The translations under genes and the position numbers were made by a program. 64,000 bases of DNA from Pseudomonadota bacterium. GTDB taxonomy: Bacteria > Pseudomonadota > Alphaproteobacteria > Rhizobiales > Rhizobiaceae. Below the pieces are notes generated by a model that did no database searches, was not told the origin of the DNA, and worked only from the letters and a program-made list of their open reading frames with translations. The DNA is taken from assembly GCA_023457435.1 (NCBI GenBank), contig JAEWLS010000038.1, positions 160,120 to 224,119 on the forward strand, read 5' to 3'. Shown piece by piece: positions 47,816-56,652 of the stretch (position 1 is the first letter of the stretch; each line of letters starts with the position of its first letter).

Positions 47816-48727
47816 ATGCGCTGGAGAGGACGCCGCGAAAGCAGCAACATCGACGATCGGCGCGGCGGTGGAGGCGGAGGCGCCTTTCCGGGCGGCTTCG
47901 GCCGCGGCCCGAGCCGCATAAACCTGCCGATGGGTGGTCGCGGCGGCGGACTGTCGTTCACGACCATCATCATCCTCGTGGTGCTGTTCTTCGTGCTGCG
48001 GGCCTGCGGCATCGACCCCCTCGCGATGATGGAAGCGCAGAACCCGGGCGGCGGCGGAAACTTCACGCAGGAGGAGGGTGCGCCGGCCAGCGACGAGATG
48101 CGCCAGTTCGTCGGAGTCGTTCTCGCCGAGACCGAAGACGTCTGGAACGGCATCTTCCAGGCGGAAGGCAAGCAGTATGCGGAGCCGACGCTGACGATGT
48201 TCTCCGGCCAGGTCCAGTCGGCCTGCGGTTTCGCGTCGTCGGCGTCCGGACCGTTCTATTGTCCGAACGATCAGCGCGTCTACCTCGACACGACGTTCTT
48301 CGAACAGCTGGCGAGCCAGTTCGGCGCGGCGGGCGATTTCGCGCAGGCCTACGTCATCGCGCACGAGGTCGGCCACCACGTGCAGAACCTCACCGGCATC
48401 CTGCCGCGCTTCAACCAGATGCGGCAGTCGATGAGCGAGGCGGAGGCGAACGCCATGTCGGTTCGGGTCGAGCTGCAGGCCGACTGCTTCGCAGGCGTGT
48501 GGGCCCACTTCACCGACCAGAAGGGGCTGCTCGAGGCCGGCGACGTCGACGAGGCGCTCAATGCGGCGCGGCAGATCGGCGACGATACGCTGCAGAAGCG
48601 GACGCAGGGCTACGTGGTTCCGGAGAGCTTCAACCACGGCACGTCGGCACAGCGGCAGCGCTGGTTCCGTTCCGGCTACGACAGCGGCAGGCTGACCTCG
48701 TGTGACACCTTCAACGGCGACGTCTGA
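47816..48727 (+). CDS. Neutral zinc metallopeptidase, YpfJ family
   Basis: 303 residues. Gly/Arg-rich N-terminus, one membrane anchor (FTTIIILVVLFFVLRACG, about 45-62), then the zinc peptidase domain with HEVGHHVQ (about 182-189) and a downstream Glu in VELQADCFAGVWAH as third ligand. These DUF1025/YpfJ proteins are membrane-anchored peptidases of unknown substrate. It is divergent from the caspase-like gene. A strong terminator follows. Confidence 0.88.
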   Translation: MRWRGRRESSNIDDRRGGGGGGAFPGGFGRGPSRINLPMGGRGGGLSFTTIIILVVLFFVLRACGIDPLAMMEAQNPGGGGNFTQEEGAPASDEMRQFVGVVLAETEDVWNGIFQAEGKQYAEPTLTMFSGQVQSACGFASSASGPFYCPNDQRVYLDTTFFEQLASQFGAAGDFAQAYVIAHEVGHHVQNLTGILPRFNQMRQSMSEAEANAMSVRVELQADCFAGVWAHFTDQKGLLEAGDVDEALNAARQIGDDTLQKRTQGYVVPESFNHGTSAQRQRWFRSGYDSGRLTSCDTFNGDV

Positions 48728-48750
48728 GATCCGCCGAATGACCAACGAAA

Positions 48751-48776
48751 AAGGGGCGCCCCGTAGCGCCCCTTTC
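48751..48776. terminator. Intrinsic terminator after the metallopeptidase gene
   Basis: AAGGGGCGC and GCGCCCCTT pair around a short loop, with A-rich and T-rich flanks. Usable on both strands. Confidence 0.8.
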
Positions 48777-48794
48777 TGCTCCGGGGATACCTTA

Positions 48795-49124
48795 TCAGTT
48801 CGACTGTGCGTCGATCCTGGTGCTGCCGGTGACAGTGCCGTCAGCGTTGAGACGCTTGCGGTTGTCGTCGGCCTTCGCGTTGGCGCGGGCCTTAGCCTGG
48901 GCACGCTGCTCGACGGTCAAAGACTTCTTGTTCCTGTTCGAGTCGACATTCACGCCGACGCCGACGCCGGCGTCTGCGCCACCGCCGACGCCAACGGCGC
49001 CAGAAACGCCATCGACCGCACCGCTAACGACACCACTGACGGAAGCGCCGATATCCTGCGCGGAGGCCGAAGCCGGGATGAGAGCGAGAGCGGCGCCAGC
49101 CACGATGTTTGCAAAACGAGCCAT
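48795..49124 (-). CDS. Small secreted Gly/Ala-rich protein
   Basis: 109 residues from ATG 49124. Signal peptide (cleavage near ASASAQ-D), a Gly/Val-rich low-complexity stretch (GVGGGADAGVGVGVNVD) and a charged Lys/Arg/Ala tail. Short secreted proteins of this type are common but uncharacterised in Mesorhizobium. It lies between two intrinsic terminators and is therefore monocistronic. Function unknown. Confidence 0.6.
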   Translation of the reverse strand: MARFANIVAGAALALIPASASAQDIGASVSGVVSGAVDGVSGAVGVGGGADAGVGVGVNVDSNRNKKSLTVEQRAQAKARANAKADDNRKRLNADGTVTGSTRIDAQSN

Positions 49125-49210
49125 TGTCTTTCTCCGTTGACTGAAGGTCTGTTCCTTCGATGGCAAATCAACGGCGACTGCCCCTACTGGGTTCCTTTAC
49201 AGTTCGCATA

Positions 49211-49236
49211 AAAAAGGGCGCCTAAGCGCCCTTTTT
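49211..49236. terminator. Bidirectional intrinsic terminator
   Basis: AAAAAGGGCGC and GCGCCCTTTTT form a stem with A/T flanks on both sides, between the two small secreted-protein genes. Confidence 0.85.
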
Positions 49237-49254
49237 CATTAAGTAAATATTAAC

Positions 49255-49566
49255 TCAGTTGAAACGCAGGATAACTTCGCCCTCGCCGTTGCGACGGTTA
49301 CGCTCCCAGCGCTCCTGAGCACGCGCACTGGCGCGAGCCTCTGCCCTGGCACGGGCGCGAGCTTCGGCACGCGCCTCGGCACGGGCTTCCGCGCGTGCAA
49401 TGCGGCGCTGTTCGCGCAGGTATTCTTCACGGGCTGCCTCGCGGGCCGTGCTGCGGTCGGCACCGATGGTAACGCCGTTCGGGCCGATCGAAATCTGCGC
49501 CGACGCAACGGTCGGGACGGCGAGAGCGACCGTCGCCGCGGCGATGTAAGGAATGATGCGCTTCAT
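49255..49566 (-). CDS. Small secreted protein with Ala-Arg-Glu repeats
   Basis: 103 residues from ATG 49566 (GGAG lies at the right spacing for this start rather than ATG 49572). Signal peptide (cleavage near ASAQ-I), then from about residue 45 an almost continuous run of short ARAEARAEA-type repeats, expected to form one long charged helix. Position and composition suggest a relation to the neighbouring small secreted protein. Function unknown; the helix might bind envelope polymer or nucleic acid, but nothing shows this. Confidence 0.6.
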   Translation of the reverse strand: MKRIIPYIAAATVALAVPTVASAQISIGPNGVTIGADRSTAREAAREEYLREQRRIARAEARAEARAEARARARAEARASARAQERWERNRRNGEGEVILRFN

Positions 49567-49744
49567 CTTCATTCTCCGAGCTTGAGCGGCCTTTATCCTG
49601 CCGTTGCCCAAGAACGCCCCGCCCCGACGGCGGTTCCAACTTACCGGGCACTTACGCCGATCGGCTAAAATGTTCGCACCGACTTAGCGTGGAATTTACG
49701 CGGGGCCGGTATCCAGCACGCAGGAAGTTCATGCGGGGGTGAAG

Positions 49745-51352
49745 ATGAACGGGGCACTGATCCGGCTGGCGCGCGACGAGCGCGGGAATTTTGCCATCAT
49801 CGCTTCCGTGCTTGCCGTGCCCCTTGTGCTGGCGGCCGGTGCGGCGCTCGACCTCTCCACCATCAGCCAGACGCAAAACGCGCTGCAGCAGGCGATGGAC
49901 TCGGCGGTGCTCGCGGTTGCCCGCCAGGGTACCGACATCACCGACGAAGAGGCGAACAAGATCGCGATGACCTTCGTCGCGAACAACTACCACCTGAAGT
50001 ATACGGACCTCAAAGTCGTGCGGAAGGGCACATCGGTGAAGGTCCAGGCGAATACCAAGGCCGGCCTCGCCTTCGGCGGGCTGCTCGGCTACTCGGACTG
50101 GCCGGTTCAGGCTGCCTCCAGCGCCGACATCGCCTACGCGTCATACGAGATCGCGCTGGTGCTGGATACGACGGGCTCGATGGCCGGCGGCAAGCTGCAG
50201 TCGATGAAGGACGCGGTCGACGGGATGATCGAGTCCATGTCGGCGCAGATCAAGGACAAGAACCGGCTGAGGTTCTCGCTGGTGCCGTTCGCAACCTTTG
50301 TCAATGTCGGGCCGGAGTACGGGCCGACGTTCAATGCCAAGGGCAAGATGGTGAAAGGCACCGGCGCCGCGTGGCTCGATATCAAGGGCAAGAGCGACAT
50401 CCCGCAGCTCGAACTCAAGAAAGGCGTCAGCCGCTTCGAGGTCATGTACAAGATGGGGCAGCCGTGGAAGGGCTGCGTCGAGACGCGCATGGCCGACAAG
50501 AAGGGCGCCCACGACACCGCCGACACGACGCCGAACGCCAAGGATGTGCGCAGCCTGTTCGTTCCTGCCTTCGCGATCGACGAGCCGGACAGCGGCGAAT
50601 TCGAGAACAGCTACATCGCTTCCGACGTGGACCCGCTCGACAAGTCGCTCGTCGGCGAAACAAAGAAGCTTCTCAAGTACGGCGTGGCGACCGTGACCGG
50701 CGCGCTGGGAACCGACACAGATACCGGCTCGGCGATCACCGAGCTGCTGACAATAGGCAGCGTGGCGCTCGACGAACTAGGCGCAGGCGAAGGCCCCGGC
50801 CGCGGCTGCGACATGCAGCCGATCGCGCCGCTGACCAACGACTACAACTCGTTGCGCTCCAAGGTGAAGGCGCTGAACGCGACCGGCACCACCAACATCA
50901 TGGAAGGCGTGGCCTGGGGCATGCGCGTGCTGTCGCCCGGCGAGCCGTTCGCCCAGGGGGCAAAGAAGGACGCCACCGGCGTCGAGAAGATCATGGTCGT
51001 CCTGACCGACGGCGCCAACAATATTGGCCCGCGCTCGACCAAGCTCGGCTCGTCCTATTCGAGCTTCGGCTACCTGGTCGACGGGCGGCTGCAGGTGCCG
51101 GGTGCTGCGGGCTCCAGCTCGCCGACCGATCTGATGAACGCCAAGACGCTCGAAGCCTGCGCCAACGCCAAGAAGGACGGCGTGACGGTCTACACGATCC
51201 GCCTCGAGGAGCCCGACGCGAAGACAGGGACCATGCTGAAGGAGTGTGCGAGCTCGCCCGACCACTATTTCGACGCGCCGTCGCGCACACAGCTGGACGA
51301 GGTGTTCAAGACCATTCGCGACCGGGTCGTGCGGCTGCGGCTGTCCGCCTGA
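49745..51352 (+). CDS. TadG-like pilus-assembly protein with von Willebrand A domain
   Basis: 535 residues from ATG 49745 (GTG two codons earlier possible). The N-terminal TadE/G segment (about 12-38, RGNFAIIASVLAVPLVLAAG) would be the prepilin-like membrane anchor. A vWA domain follows with the MIDAS motif DTTGSM (about 138-143) and LTDGANN (about 420). Such proteins accompany Tad/Flp pili, but no other tad gene is here. It may be an orphan surface or Flp-associated protein. MIDAS suggests divalent-cation-dependent adhesion. Confidence 0.85.
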   Translation: MNGALIRLARDERGNFAIIASVLAVPLVLAAGAALDLSTISQTQNALQQAMDSAVLAVARQGTDITDEEANKIAMTFVANNYHLKYTDLKVVRKGTSVKVQANTKAGLAFGGLLGYSDWPVQAASSADIAYASYEIALVLDTTGSMAGGKLQSMKDAVDGMIESMSAQIKDKNRLRFSLVPFATFVNVGPEYGPTFNAKGKMVKGTGAAWLDIKGKSDIPQLELKKGVSRFEVMYKMGQPWKGCVETRMADKKGAHDTADTTPNAKDVRSLFVPAFAIDEPDSGEFENSYIASDVDPLDKSLVGETKKLLKYGVATVTGALGTDTDTGSAITELLTIGSVALDELGAGEGPGRGCDMQPIAPLTNDYNSLRSKVKALNATGTTNIMEGVAWGMRVLSPGEPFAQGAKKDATGVEKIMVVLTDGANNIGPRSTKLGSSYSSFGYLVDGRLQVPGAAGSSSPTDLMNAKTLEACANAKKDGVTVYTIRLEEPDAKTGTMLKECASSPDHYFDAPSRTQLDEVFKTIRDRVVRLRLSA

Positions 51353-51434
51353 CGGCGATCCGGCGAAGAGCGGGCGGCAGGTGCCGCCCGTTTCGATTCG
51401 GGAACCGGCGGCGTACCGCGCGAATTTCCACGCC

Positions 51435-51980
51435 ATGAACACGCTCGGCCGACGTCTGGCACTCGCAGCGGGAATTGCAGGCGCGGTGGCTGCGGGCCAG
51501 GCGCCTGAACTCGCCCAGCAATACCGGCAGAGGCTGGGCGGCGCGATGGAGGAGTTGCGTGCCATCGTCGCGCAATTCGACGACGACGCCACACGCAATG
51601 GCATGAGCCGGCAGGAAGCGCTCGGGCGCTACCGGCAATCGACCGACAGTTTCTTCAACGATCGCGGCCGCAGCATGGGCGAAACGATCGGACGGTACGA
51701 GGCGCTGCGCCTGCAACAGGCGCGGTTCGACGCGCGACCCGACTATCTTCTGCCGGTGACGATGCTGAGCGGCTATGACAGCCGCCTGCTTTCAGGTGCT
51801 TGGCGCGACTATCAGCCGGCATTGCCGCTTACGCCGCAGGGCCTCGCCTGGACCGCGCTTGGCTTCGTGCTGGGCGGAATGCTAATCGCGATCGTCGCCG
51901 CGCTTGGCGGGCGCACGGCGCGCGCCGTGCGCAGACGCCGGCGGCGCGCACCGGCGGTAACGCCGGCCTCGATTCCCTAA
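51435..51980 (+). CDS. DUF2937-family membrane protein
   Basis: 181 residues. One N-terminal hydrophobic stretch and one near the C-terminus (WTALGFVLGGMLIAIVAAL), with the family motif APELAQQYRQRLGGAMEELR in between. A basic Arg-rich tail (RRRRRR) follows. DUF2937 proteins are short membrane proteins of unknown function common in alphaproteobacteria. ATG 51435 is supported by homologue length. Its stop overlaps the end of carA by 4 bases. Confidence 0.78.
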   Translation: MNTLGRRLALAAGIAGAVAAGQAPELAQQYRQRLGGAMEELRAIVAQFDDDATRNGMSRQEALGRYRQSTDSFFNDRGRSMGETIGRYEALRLQQARFDARPDYLLPVTMLSGYDSRLLSGAWRDYQPALPLTPQGLAWTALGFVLGGMLIAIVAALGGRTARAVRRRRRRAPAVTPASIP

Positions 51981-53179
51981 CGCTCGGCGAGAGCCGGTTC
52001 GCCCTTGCGCTCGCGGATCAAATTGGCGAAGCGGCGGAACAGATAGTGCGAGTCCTGCGGGCCGGGCGACGCCTCGGGATGGTGCTGCACCGAGAAGACC
52101 GGCTTGCCGACGACGCTGATGCCGCAGTTCGAATTGTCGAACAGCGAGACGTGCGTCTCCCTGACACCCTCGGGCAGCGAATCGCGGTCGACCGCGAAGC
52201 CGTGGTTCATCGACACGATCTCGACCTTGCCGGTGGTATAGTCCTTGACCGGGTGGTTGGCGCCGTGGTGGCCGGCACTCATCTTTATTGTGCGTGCGCC
52301 GAGCGCCAGCCCGAGCATCTGATGGCCGAGGCAGATGCCGAAGATCGGAATGCCGGTTTCGAGCAGCTTGCGGATCATCGGCACGGCATACTTTCCGGTC
52401 GCGGCCGGATCGCCAGGGCCGTTCGACAGAAACACGCCGTCCGGCTTCATCGCGAGGATCTCGTCGGCCGAGGTGCGCGCCGGGACGACGGTGACCCGCG
52501 CGCCAAGACCGGCGAGCAGGCGCAGAATGTTGCGCTTGACGCCGTAATCGACGGCGACGACGTGGAAGCTCGGCTGCTTCTGTTCGGCAAAACCCTCGTT
52601 CCAGACCCACGGCGTCTCGCGCCATTGCGAGGACTGGCCGGACGACACTTCCTTCGCAAGGTCGAGATCGAGAAGGCCCGGCCATTCGGCGGCTTTGTCC
52701 TTCAGCGCGGCGATGTCGAACACGCCATTCGGCGCATGGGCGATGACGGCGTTGGGCATGCCCTTGTCGCGGATGAGCGCGGTGAGGGCGCGCGTATCGA
52801 TGCCGGCCAGCGCCACGACGCCACGGCGCTTCAGCCATTCGTCGAGATGGCCGGCGGCGCGATAGTTGGAAGGCTGGGTGACATCGGCGCGGAAGATGGC
52901 GCCGACCGCGCCGGAGCGCGCGGCGGGGATCAGGTCCTCGATGTCCTCGCCGTTGGCGCCGACATTGCCGATGTGCGGGAAGGTGAAGGTGACGATCTGG
53001 CCGGCGTAGGACGGATCGGTGAGGATCTCCTGGTATCCGGTGAGCGCGGTATTGAAACAGACCTCGCCGACGGCGATGCCAGCGGCGCCGAGGCCCTTGC
53101 CTTCCACTACGGTTCCATCGGCAAGCACAAGAAGGGCGGTCGGCTTCGTCGCGCCCCATGGGGCGGTGCCAGCGGTCAT
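51977..53179 (-). CDS. carA: Carbamoyl-phosphate synthase small subunit
   Basis: 400 residues. Glutaminase subunit that supplies ammonia to CarB. N-terminal CarA domain with GEVCFNTALTGYQEILTDPS, then a class I GATase with nucleophile Cys in FGICLGHQMLGLA and His-Glu in SVQHHPEASPGP. carB lies 17.5 kb away on the same strand. yqeY is divergent upstream, the usual carA/yqeY pair of alphaproteobacteria. Confidence 0.97.
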   Translation of the reverse strand: MTAGTAPWGATKPTALLVLADGTVVEGKGLGAAGIAVGEVCFNTALTGYQEILTDPSYAGQIVTFTFPHIGNVGANGEDIEDLIPAARSGAVGAIFRADVTQPSNYRAAGHLDEWLKRRGVVALAGIDTRALTALIRDKGMPNAVIAHAPNGVFDIAALKDKAAEWPGLLDLDLAKEVSSGQSSQWRETPWVWNEGFAEQKQPSFHVVAVDYGVKRNILRLLAGLGARVTVVPARTSADEILAMKPDGVFLSNGPGDPAATGKYAVPMIRKLLETGIPIFGICLGHQMLGLALGARTIKMSAGHHGANHPVKDYTTGKVEIVSMNHGFAVDRDSLPEGVRETHVSLFDNSNCGISVVGKPVFSVQHHPEASPGPQDSHYLFRRFANLIRERKGEPALAER

Positions 53180-53399
53180 GGACAACTCCTTGCGGCGGCT
53201 TGCGCGCAGGCCCGCCTGACCCCATATGTACGCGCGAATTCGGAGGCCCCGCGAAATGGTTCGCAGGGCATTTCCCGAGCTAACTAATGTCCATCCAGGA
53301 CGCCGACAATAGGGCAGGCGCATTTCGCTGGCGGGGCAACCGCGGAGGGTGTCGTCCGCCGCCTCCGGAACCCGAATCGGTTTGCACCGTTCGATGCCG

Positions 53400-53427
53400 G
53401 ACGCTACCTGAGAGACGCTACCTGGGA
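53400..53427. repeat. Two tandem 14-bp direct repeats
   Basis: GACGCTACCTGAGA is followed immediately by GACGCTACCTGGGA, about 20 bases before the yqeY start. A 14-bp (about 1.3-turn) tandem site could bind a regulator, or may be chance duplication. Confidence 0.45.
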
Positions 53428-53449
53428 CCGGGCTGGGAGTAACAAAGCC

Positions 53450-53899
53450 ATGCGCGAGAGACTCGCCGAGGCCATGAAGACTGCAATGCGGGCTCACGAC
53501 AAGACGAGCCTGTCGACCCTGCGGCTGATCAACGCCGCCGTGCACGACCGCGATATCGCCAACCGCGCGACCGCGAAGGGCGCGATCACCGATGACGAGA
53601 TCGTCGGCGTGCTCGGCAAGATGGTCAAGCAGCGCGAGGAATCGGCCAAGATCTACGAAGAGGCGGGACGCGTCGAACTCGCGGAGCAGGAGCGAAGCGA
53701 GATCGCGGTGATCAAGCAGTTCCTGCCGAAGCAGCTCGGCGACAGCGACCTGACGCATGCGTGCAAACAGGTCGTCGACGAAGTCGGCGCCGAGGGCCTG
53801 CGCGACATCGGCAAGTGCATGGCGACGCTGAAACAGCGCTATGCCGGCCAGATGGACTTCTCCAAGGCCAACGGCATCGTCAAAGGCCTGCTGCAGTAG
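53450..53899 (+). CDS. yqeY: GatB/YqeY-domain protein
   Basis: 149 residues. Stand-alone YqeY domain (GatB C-terminal-like, tRNA-binding) with ETLSTLRLINAAVHDR-type N-terminus and VGAEGLRDIGKCMATLK near the end. Its exact role is unclear; it is thought to bind tRNA. In many alphaproteobacteria it lies between carA and dnaG-rpoD, all on the plus strand here; in this window dnaG-rpoD are on the minus strand 5.4 kb away. Confidence 0.9.
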   Translation: MRERLAEAMKTAMRAHDKTSLSTLRLINAAVHDRDIANRATAKGAITDDEIVGVLGKMVKQREESAKIYEEAGRVELAEQERSEIAVIKQFLPKQLGDSDLTHACKQVVDEVGAEGLRDIGKCMATLKQRYAGQMDFSKANGIVKGLLQ

Positions 53900-53918
53900 C
53901 ACTGCAGCGAAGCGCGGT

Positions 53919-54329
53919 CTAACGGCCGCGCTTCTTCGCGGCGGCGACGTTGTACGCGACCGCCGCCTTCACCAGCGCCTTCAATGCGGTCTCGTCGACC
54001 GGCTCCCCTTCGGCGACGTCGATCGCACGGCGCGTTCCGGCGTCCATGCTGGCGTTGAAGAGCTTCTTCGGGTCCGGCAGCGCGGCGCCGTGCGCGAAGG
54101 TCAGCTTTACCTTGTCCTTGTAGACCTCGCCGGTGATGAGGATGCCGTCACGCTCCCACACCGGGACGCCGGACGGGTTGTTCGCCTTGCGCCACTTCAC
54201 CGTCTCGACGATGTCGCCATCCGCCGCGAGGATAGCGGCCCGCAAGCGGCCGAGCATCTCGGCGCGCCAGCCGCCCAGCGCCGCCAATTTCGCGTCGATC
54301 AGCGCGGATGGGTCGTCTTCGTCGCTCAT
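53919..54329 (-). CDS. DUF1801-family protein
   Basis: 136 residues from ATG 54329. DUF1801 (YdhG/YjbR-like fold) proteins have IVETVKWRKANNPSGVPVWER-type cores and the KVKLTFAHG strand, as here. Function unknown. It is followed on the same strand by the related gene upstream, separated by 8 bases, so they are probably one transcript. Confidence 0.75.
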   Translation of the reverse strand: MSDEDDPSALIDAKLAALGGWRAEMLGRLRAAILAADGDIVETVKWRKANNPSGVPVWERDGILITGEVYKDKVKLTFAHGAALPDPKKLFNASMDAGTRRAIDVAEGEPVDETALKALVKAAVAYNVAAAKKRGR

Positions 54330-54337
54330 GGCCTCGC

Positions 54338-54814
54338 TCACATCTTTTCGCCCGGAAGACGGCTCGACTGGGCGACCCAATCGGCGAAGCGGGATTCGTC
54401 CAGAGGCTTGTCCTCGTAGATGTCGAGATAGCGCACAAACTGCTGCTTCGACGTGCCCGGCGGCTGCGGATCGAGGCTGGCCCCGCGGAAGAAGGCGACC
54501 TTCACGTACTTCGTCAGGCAGTGGAAGCCGAGGAACCAGACATCGTCCTCCATGCCGTAGAACGGCGAGTTCCACTTCACCGCCTTGCGCACGCCGGGAA
54601 CCGTCTCGGTGACGATGCGGTCGAGCGTGCGTCCGACATCGCTTTTCCAGCCCGGCATGGCGTCGATATAGCGCTGCACGACCGCGTCCCCGTAGCCCTT
54701 GGCGATCTGCGGGTTGCCGCCAGCCAGCAGCACGACGCCATCGGGGCCAGGCGCAAGCGGCTTGCGCGGCGTGGCGGCGGCGCGGTCGGATGCAGAGGAC
54801 TTCCTGGCGGGCAT
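54338..54814 (-). CDS. DUF1801-family protein, longer paralogue
   Basis: 158 residues with the DUF1801 core VRKAVKWNSPFYGMEDDVWF and KVAFFRGASL. A basic disordered N-terminus (about 1-20) is extra. Same family as the gene 8 bases downstream, with the shared VKW motif, suggesting tandem duplication. Function unknown. Confidence 0.75.
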   Translation of the reverse strand: MPARKSSASDRAAATPRKPLAPGPDGVVLLAGGNPQIAKGYGDAVVQRYIDAMPGWKSDVGRTLDRIVTETVPGVRKAVKWNSPFYGMEDDVWFLGFHCLTKYVKVAFFRGASLDPQPPGTSKQQFVRYLDIYEDKPLDESRFADWVAQSSRLPGEKM

Positions 54815-54871
54815 GGTTCGTGTCTCCCGATGGCAGTCAGGATACGCGCACGGTGCGCGACGGCAACCGTG

Positions 54872-56530
54872 TCACAGTGCCTTCAGGCGCGTGCCCCCGA
54901 GCAGCCCGTGCTCCTCGAGAACCGGGTAGGCGATCGAGGCCAGCAACGAGTTGATCTGCTTGAGGTCGCGTATGGTGTCGAGATGCAGCGTCGACGTTTC
55001 GAGGCTCTGCGCCGTGCCTTCGCGTAGGCGCTCGAAATGGCGGCGCGAGGTGTCGCGCTCGACGTCGCGCAGGCGATCCTTCTCCTGGACGAGCTGACGC
55101 GCCGTGGTGGCGTCGCGCGACACCAGCACGTTGAAGGCGAGGCGGGCGTTGGCAAGGACGCTCGCGTGCAGGCTTTCGAGTTCCTTCCATCCTTCCTTGG
55201 TGAAGGTGACGCCGCGCGAGAGCTTCTTCTCCACGTGGACGAGCATGTTGCGAACGATAATGTCGCCGACCTGCTCGAGCTTCACGCAGGCAGCGAGCAG
55301 TTCCTGCGTGCGCTGCGCCTCCCACGCGCTCATCTCGGCGGTCGGTATCTTCGCAAGGTAGAGCTTGATCGCGCCGTGACGCCGGTCGACGCGGTCGTCG
55401 AGCGCGGCCAGGGCGGCAACGCGGGTGCGGTCCGGCGCCTCGTAGAGCGTCATCACGTCGCGCAGCATGATCTCGACCGTCTCGCACATGCCGACGACTT
55501 CGCGCGTGGCGTTGGCCAGCGCCTGGCTCGGCGTGGCGAGCGCCGTCGGGTCGAGCGCGGTGGCGGCCTCGGGCGCGGCACCTGCCGCGGGTATGGCAGC
55601 GCGCGACAAGGCCGCGGCGAGAGCGTTGTAAACCAGGCCGGCGAAAGGCGCGCCGAAGACGACGAGCGCGAGATTGAAGGCTATGTGCGCGTGCACCACC
55701 TGCAGGGCCGGCGCGGAGCCCAGCAGCGACAGATCCGGCCGGACGGCGATGAGGACGGCGAGCGCGATGACCGCGCCTGCCCCGCGGAGCACGAGGTTGC
55801 CGAGGGGGACGGCGCGGCCCTCGGGGGGATAGGGGCGGGACAGCAAAGCCGCGATCAGGCCGCCGCCCAAATTGGCCCCGAGCACCATGACGACGCCGAG
55901 TTCGACAGGCAGCAGGCCGCGTGCGGCGAGCGCCGCAATCAGCAGGATCGCAGCGACCGACGAGTGGAACAGCCAGGTCGTCACGGCGGCGACGATGAAT
56001 GCGGTCACCGGGTCGCCCGAGAGATAGTTGACGATCACCGGCAGGAGTCGGCTTTCGCGCAGCGGCTCAGCCGCCTCGCCGATCATGCGCAGCGACAGAA
56101 GCAGCAGGCCGATGCCGACCAGGATGCGGCCGGACTGACGCCAGCCGCGCCGTTCGGTCGCCAGGAACATGGCGGTGCCGGCGAAGAGCAGTGCGGGAAC
56201 GAGATGCGAAAGGTCGATGGAGAGCAGCCGCACGACCAGGGCAGAGCCGAGATCGGCGCCGAGCACCGCAATGAGCCCGGCTGCGCCGCCGACGATGCCC
56301 GATCCGGCAAACGACGCGACGAGCAGGCTGACGGCCGTGGCGCTCTGCAGAGCGATGGCAAGCGCGAGCCCGGCGCCGATCGCGAGCAGGGGGTTGCGGA
56401 GCGTGTCGCGCAGCCGGCGGCGCAGCACGTCGCCATAGGCGCGCTCGACGCCGGTGCGCACCATGCGCGTCGCCCACAGCAGCAGCGCGACAGCGCCGGC
56501 AAGGTGCAAGAGGACCAGCGATCCGCTCAT
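54872..56530 (-). CDS. Na/Pi-cotransporter-like protein with PhoU domain
   Basis: 552 residues. The first 320 are two inverted membrane repeats with QSATAVSLLVASFAG and WLFHSSVAAILLIAALAA, the QSSSA-type motifs of the NptA/PNaS family. The rest (about 340-540) is a soluble helical PhoU-like region (four PhoU-type helices). Such fusions take up, export or sense phosphate; the direction is not predictable. One unit, no neighbours in a pho pathway. Confidence 0.85.
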   Translation of the reverse strand: MSGSLVLLHLAGAVALLLWATRMVRTGVERAYGDVLRRRLRDTLRNPLLAIGAGLALAIALQSATAVSLLVASFAGSGIVGGAAGLIAVLGADLGSALVVRLLSIDLSHLVPALLFAGTAMFLATERRGWRQSGRILVGIGLLLLSLRMIGEAAEPLRESRLLPVIVNYLSGDPVTAFIVAAVTTWLFHSSVAAILLIAALAARGLLPVELGVVMVLGANLGGGLIAALLSRPYPPEGRAVPLGNLVLRGAGAVIALAVLIAVRPDLSLLGSAPALQVVHAHIAFNLALVVFGAPFAGLVYNALAAALSRAAIPAAGAAPEAATALDPTALATPSQALANATREVVGMCETVEIMLRDVMTLYEAPDRTRVAALAALDDRVDRRHGAIKLYLAKIPTAEMSAWEAQRTQELLAACVKLEQVGDIIVRNMLVHVEKKLSRGVTFTKEGWKELESLHASVLANARLAFNVLVSRDATTARQLVQEKDRLRDVERDTSRRHFERLREGTAQSLETSTLHLDTIRDLKQINSLLASIAYPVLEEHGLLGGTRLKAL

Positions 56531-56652
56531 GAGACCAGAATTGTGCCGTTCGAGATCATGCCCGACAAACCGACGAGGTGCGTTGTGGTTCGCCCCACGT
56601 TACATTAGCCGGGTAAGGTTTGCATGGGCCAATCGCGACTTCGTCCGACGCT

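Noticed and set aside
53919..54814. Toxin-antitoxin pair
   Set aside because: Both genes fit DUF1801; no toxin-antitoxin features and both lie in an ordinary spacing and strand arrangement.
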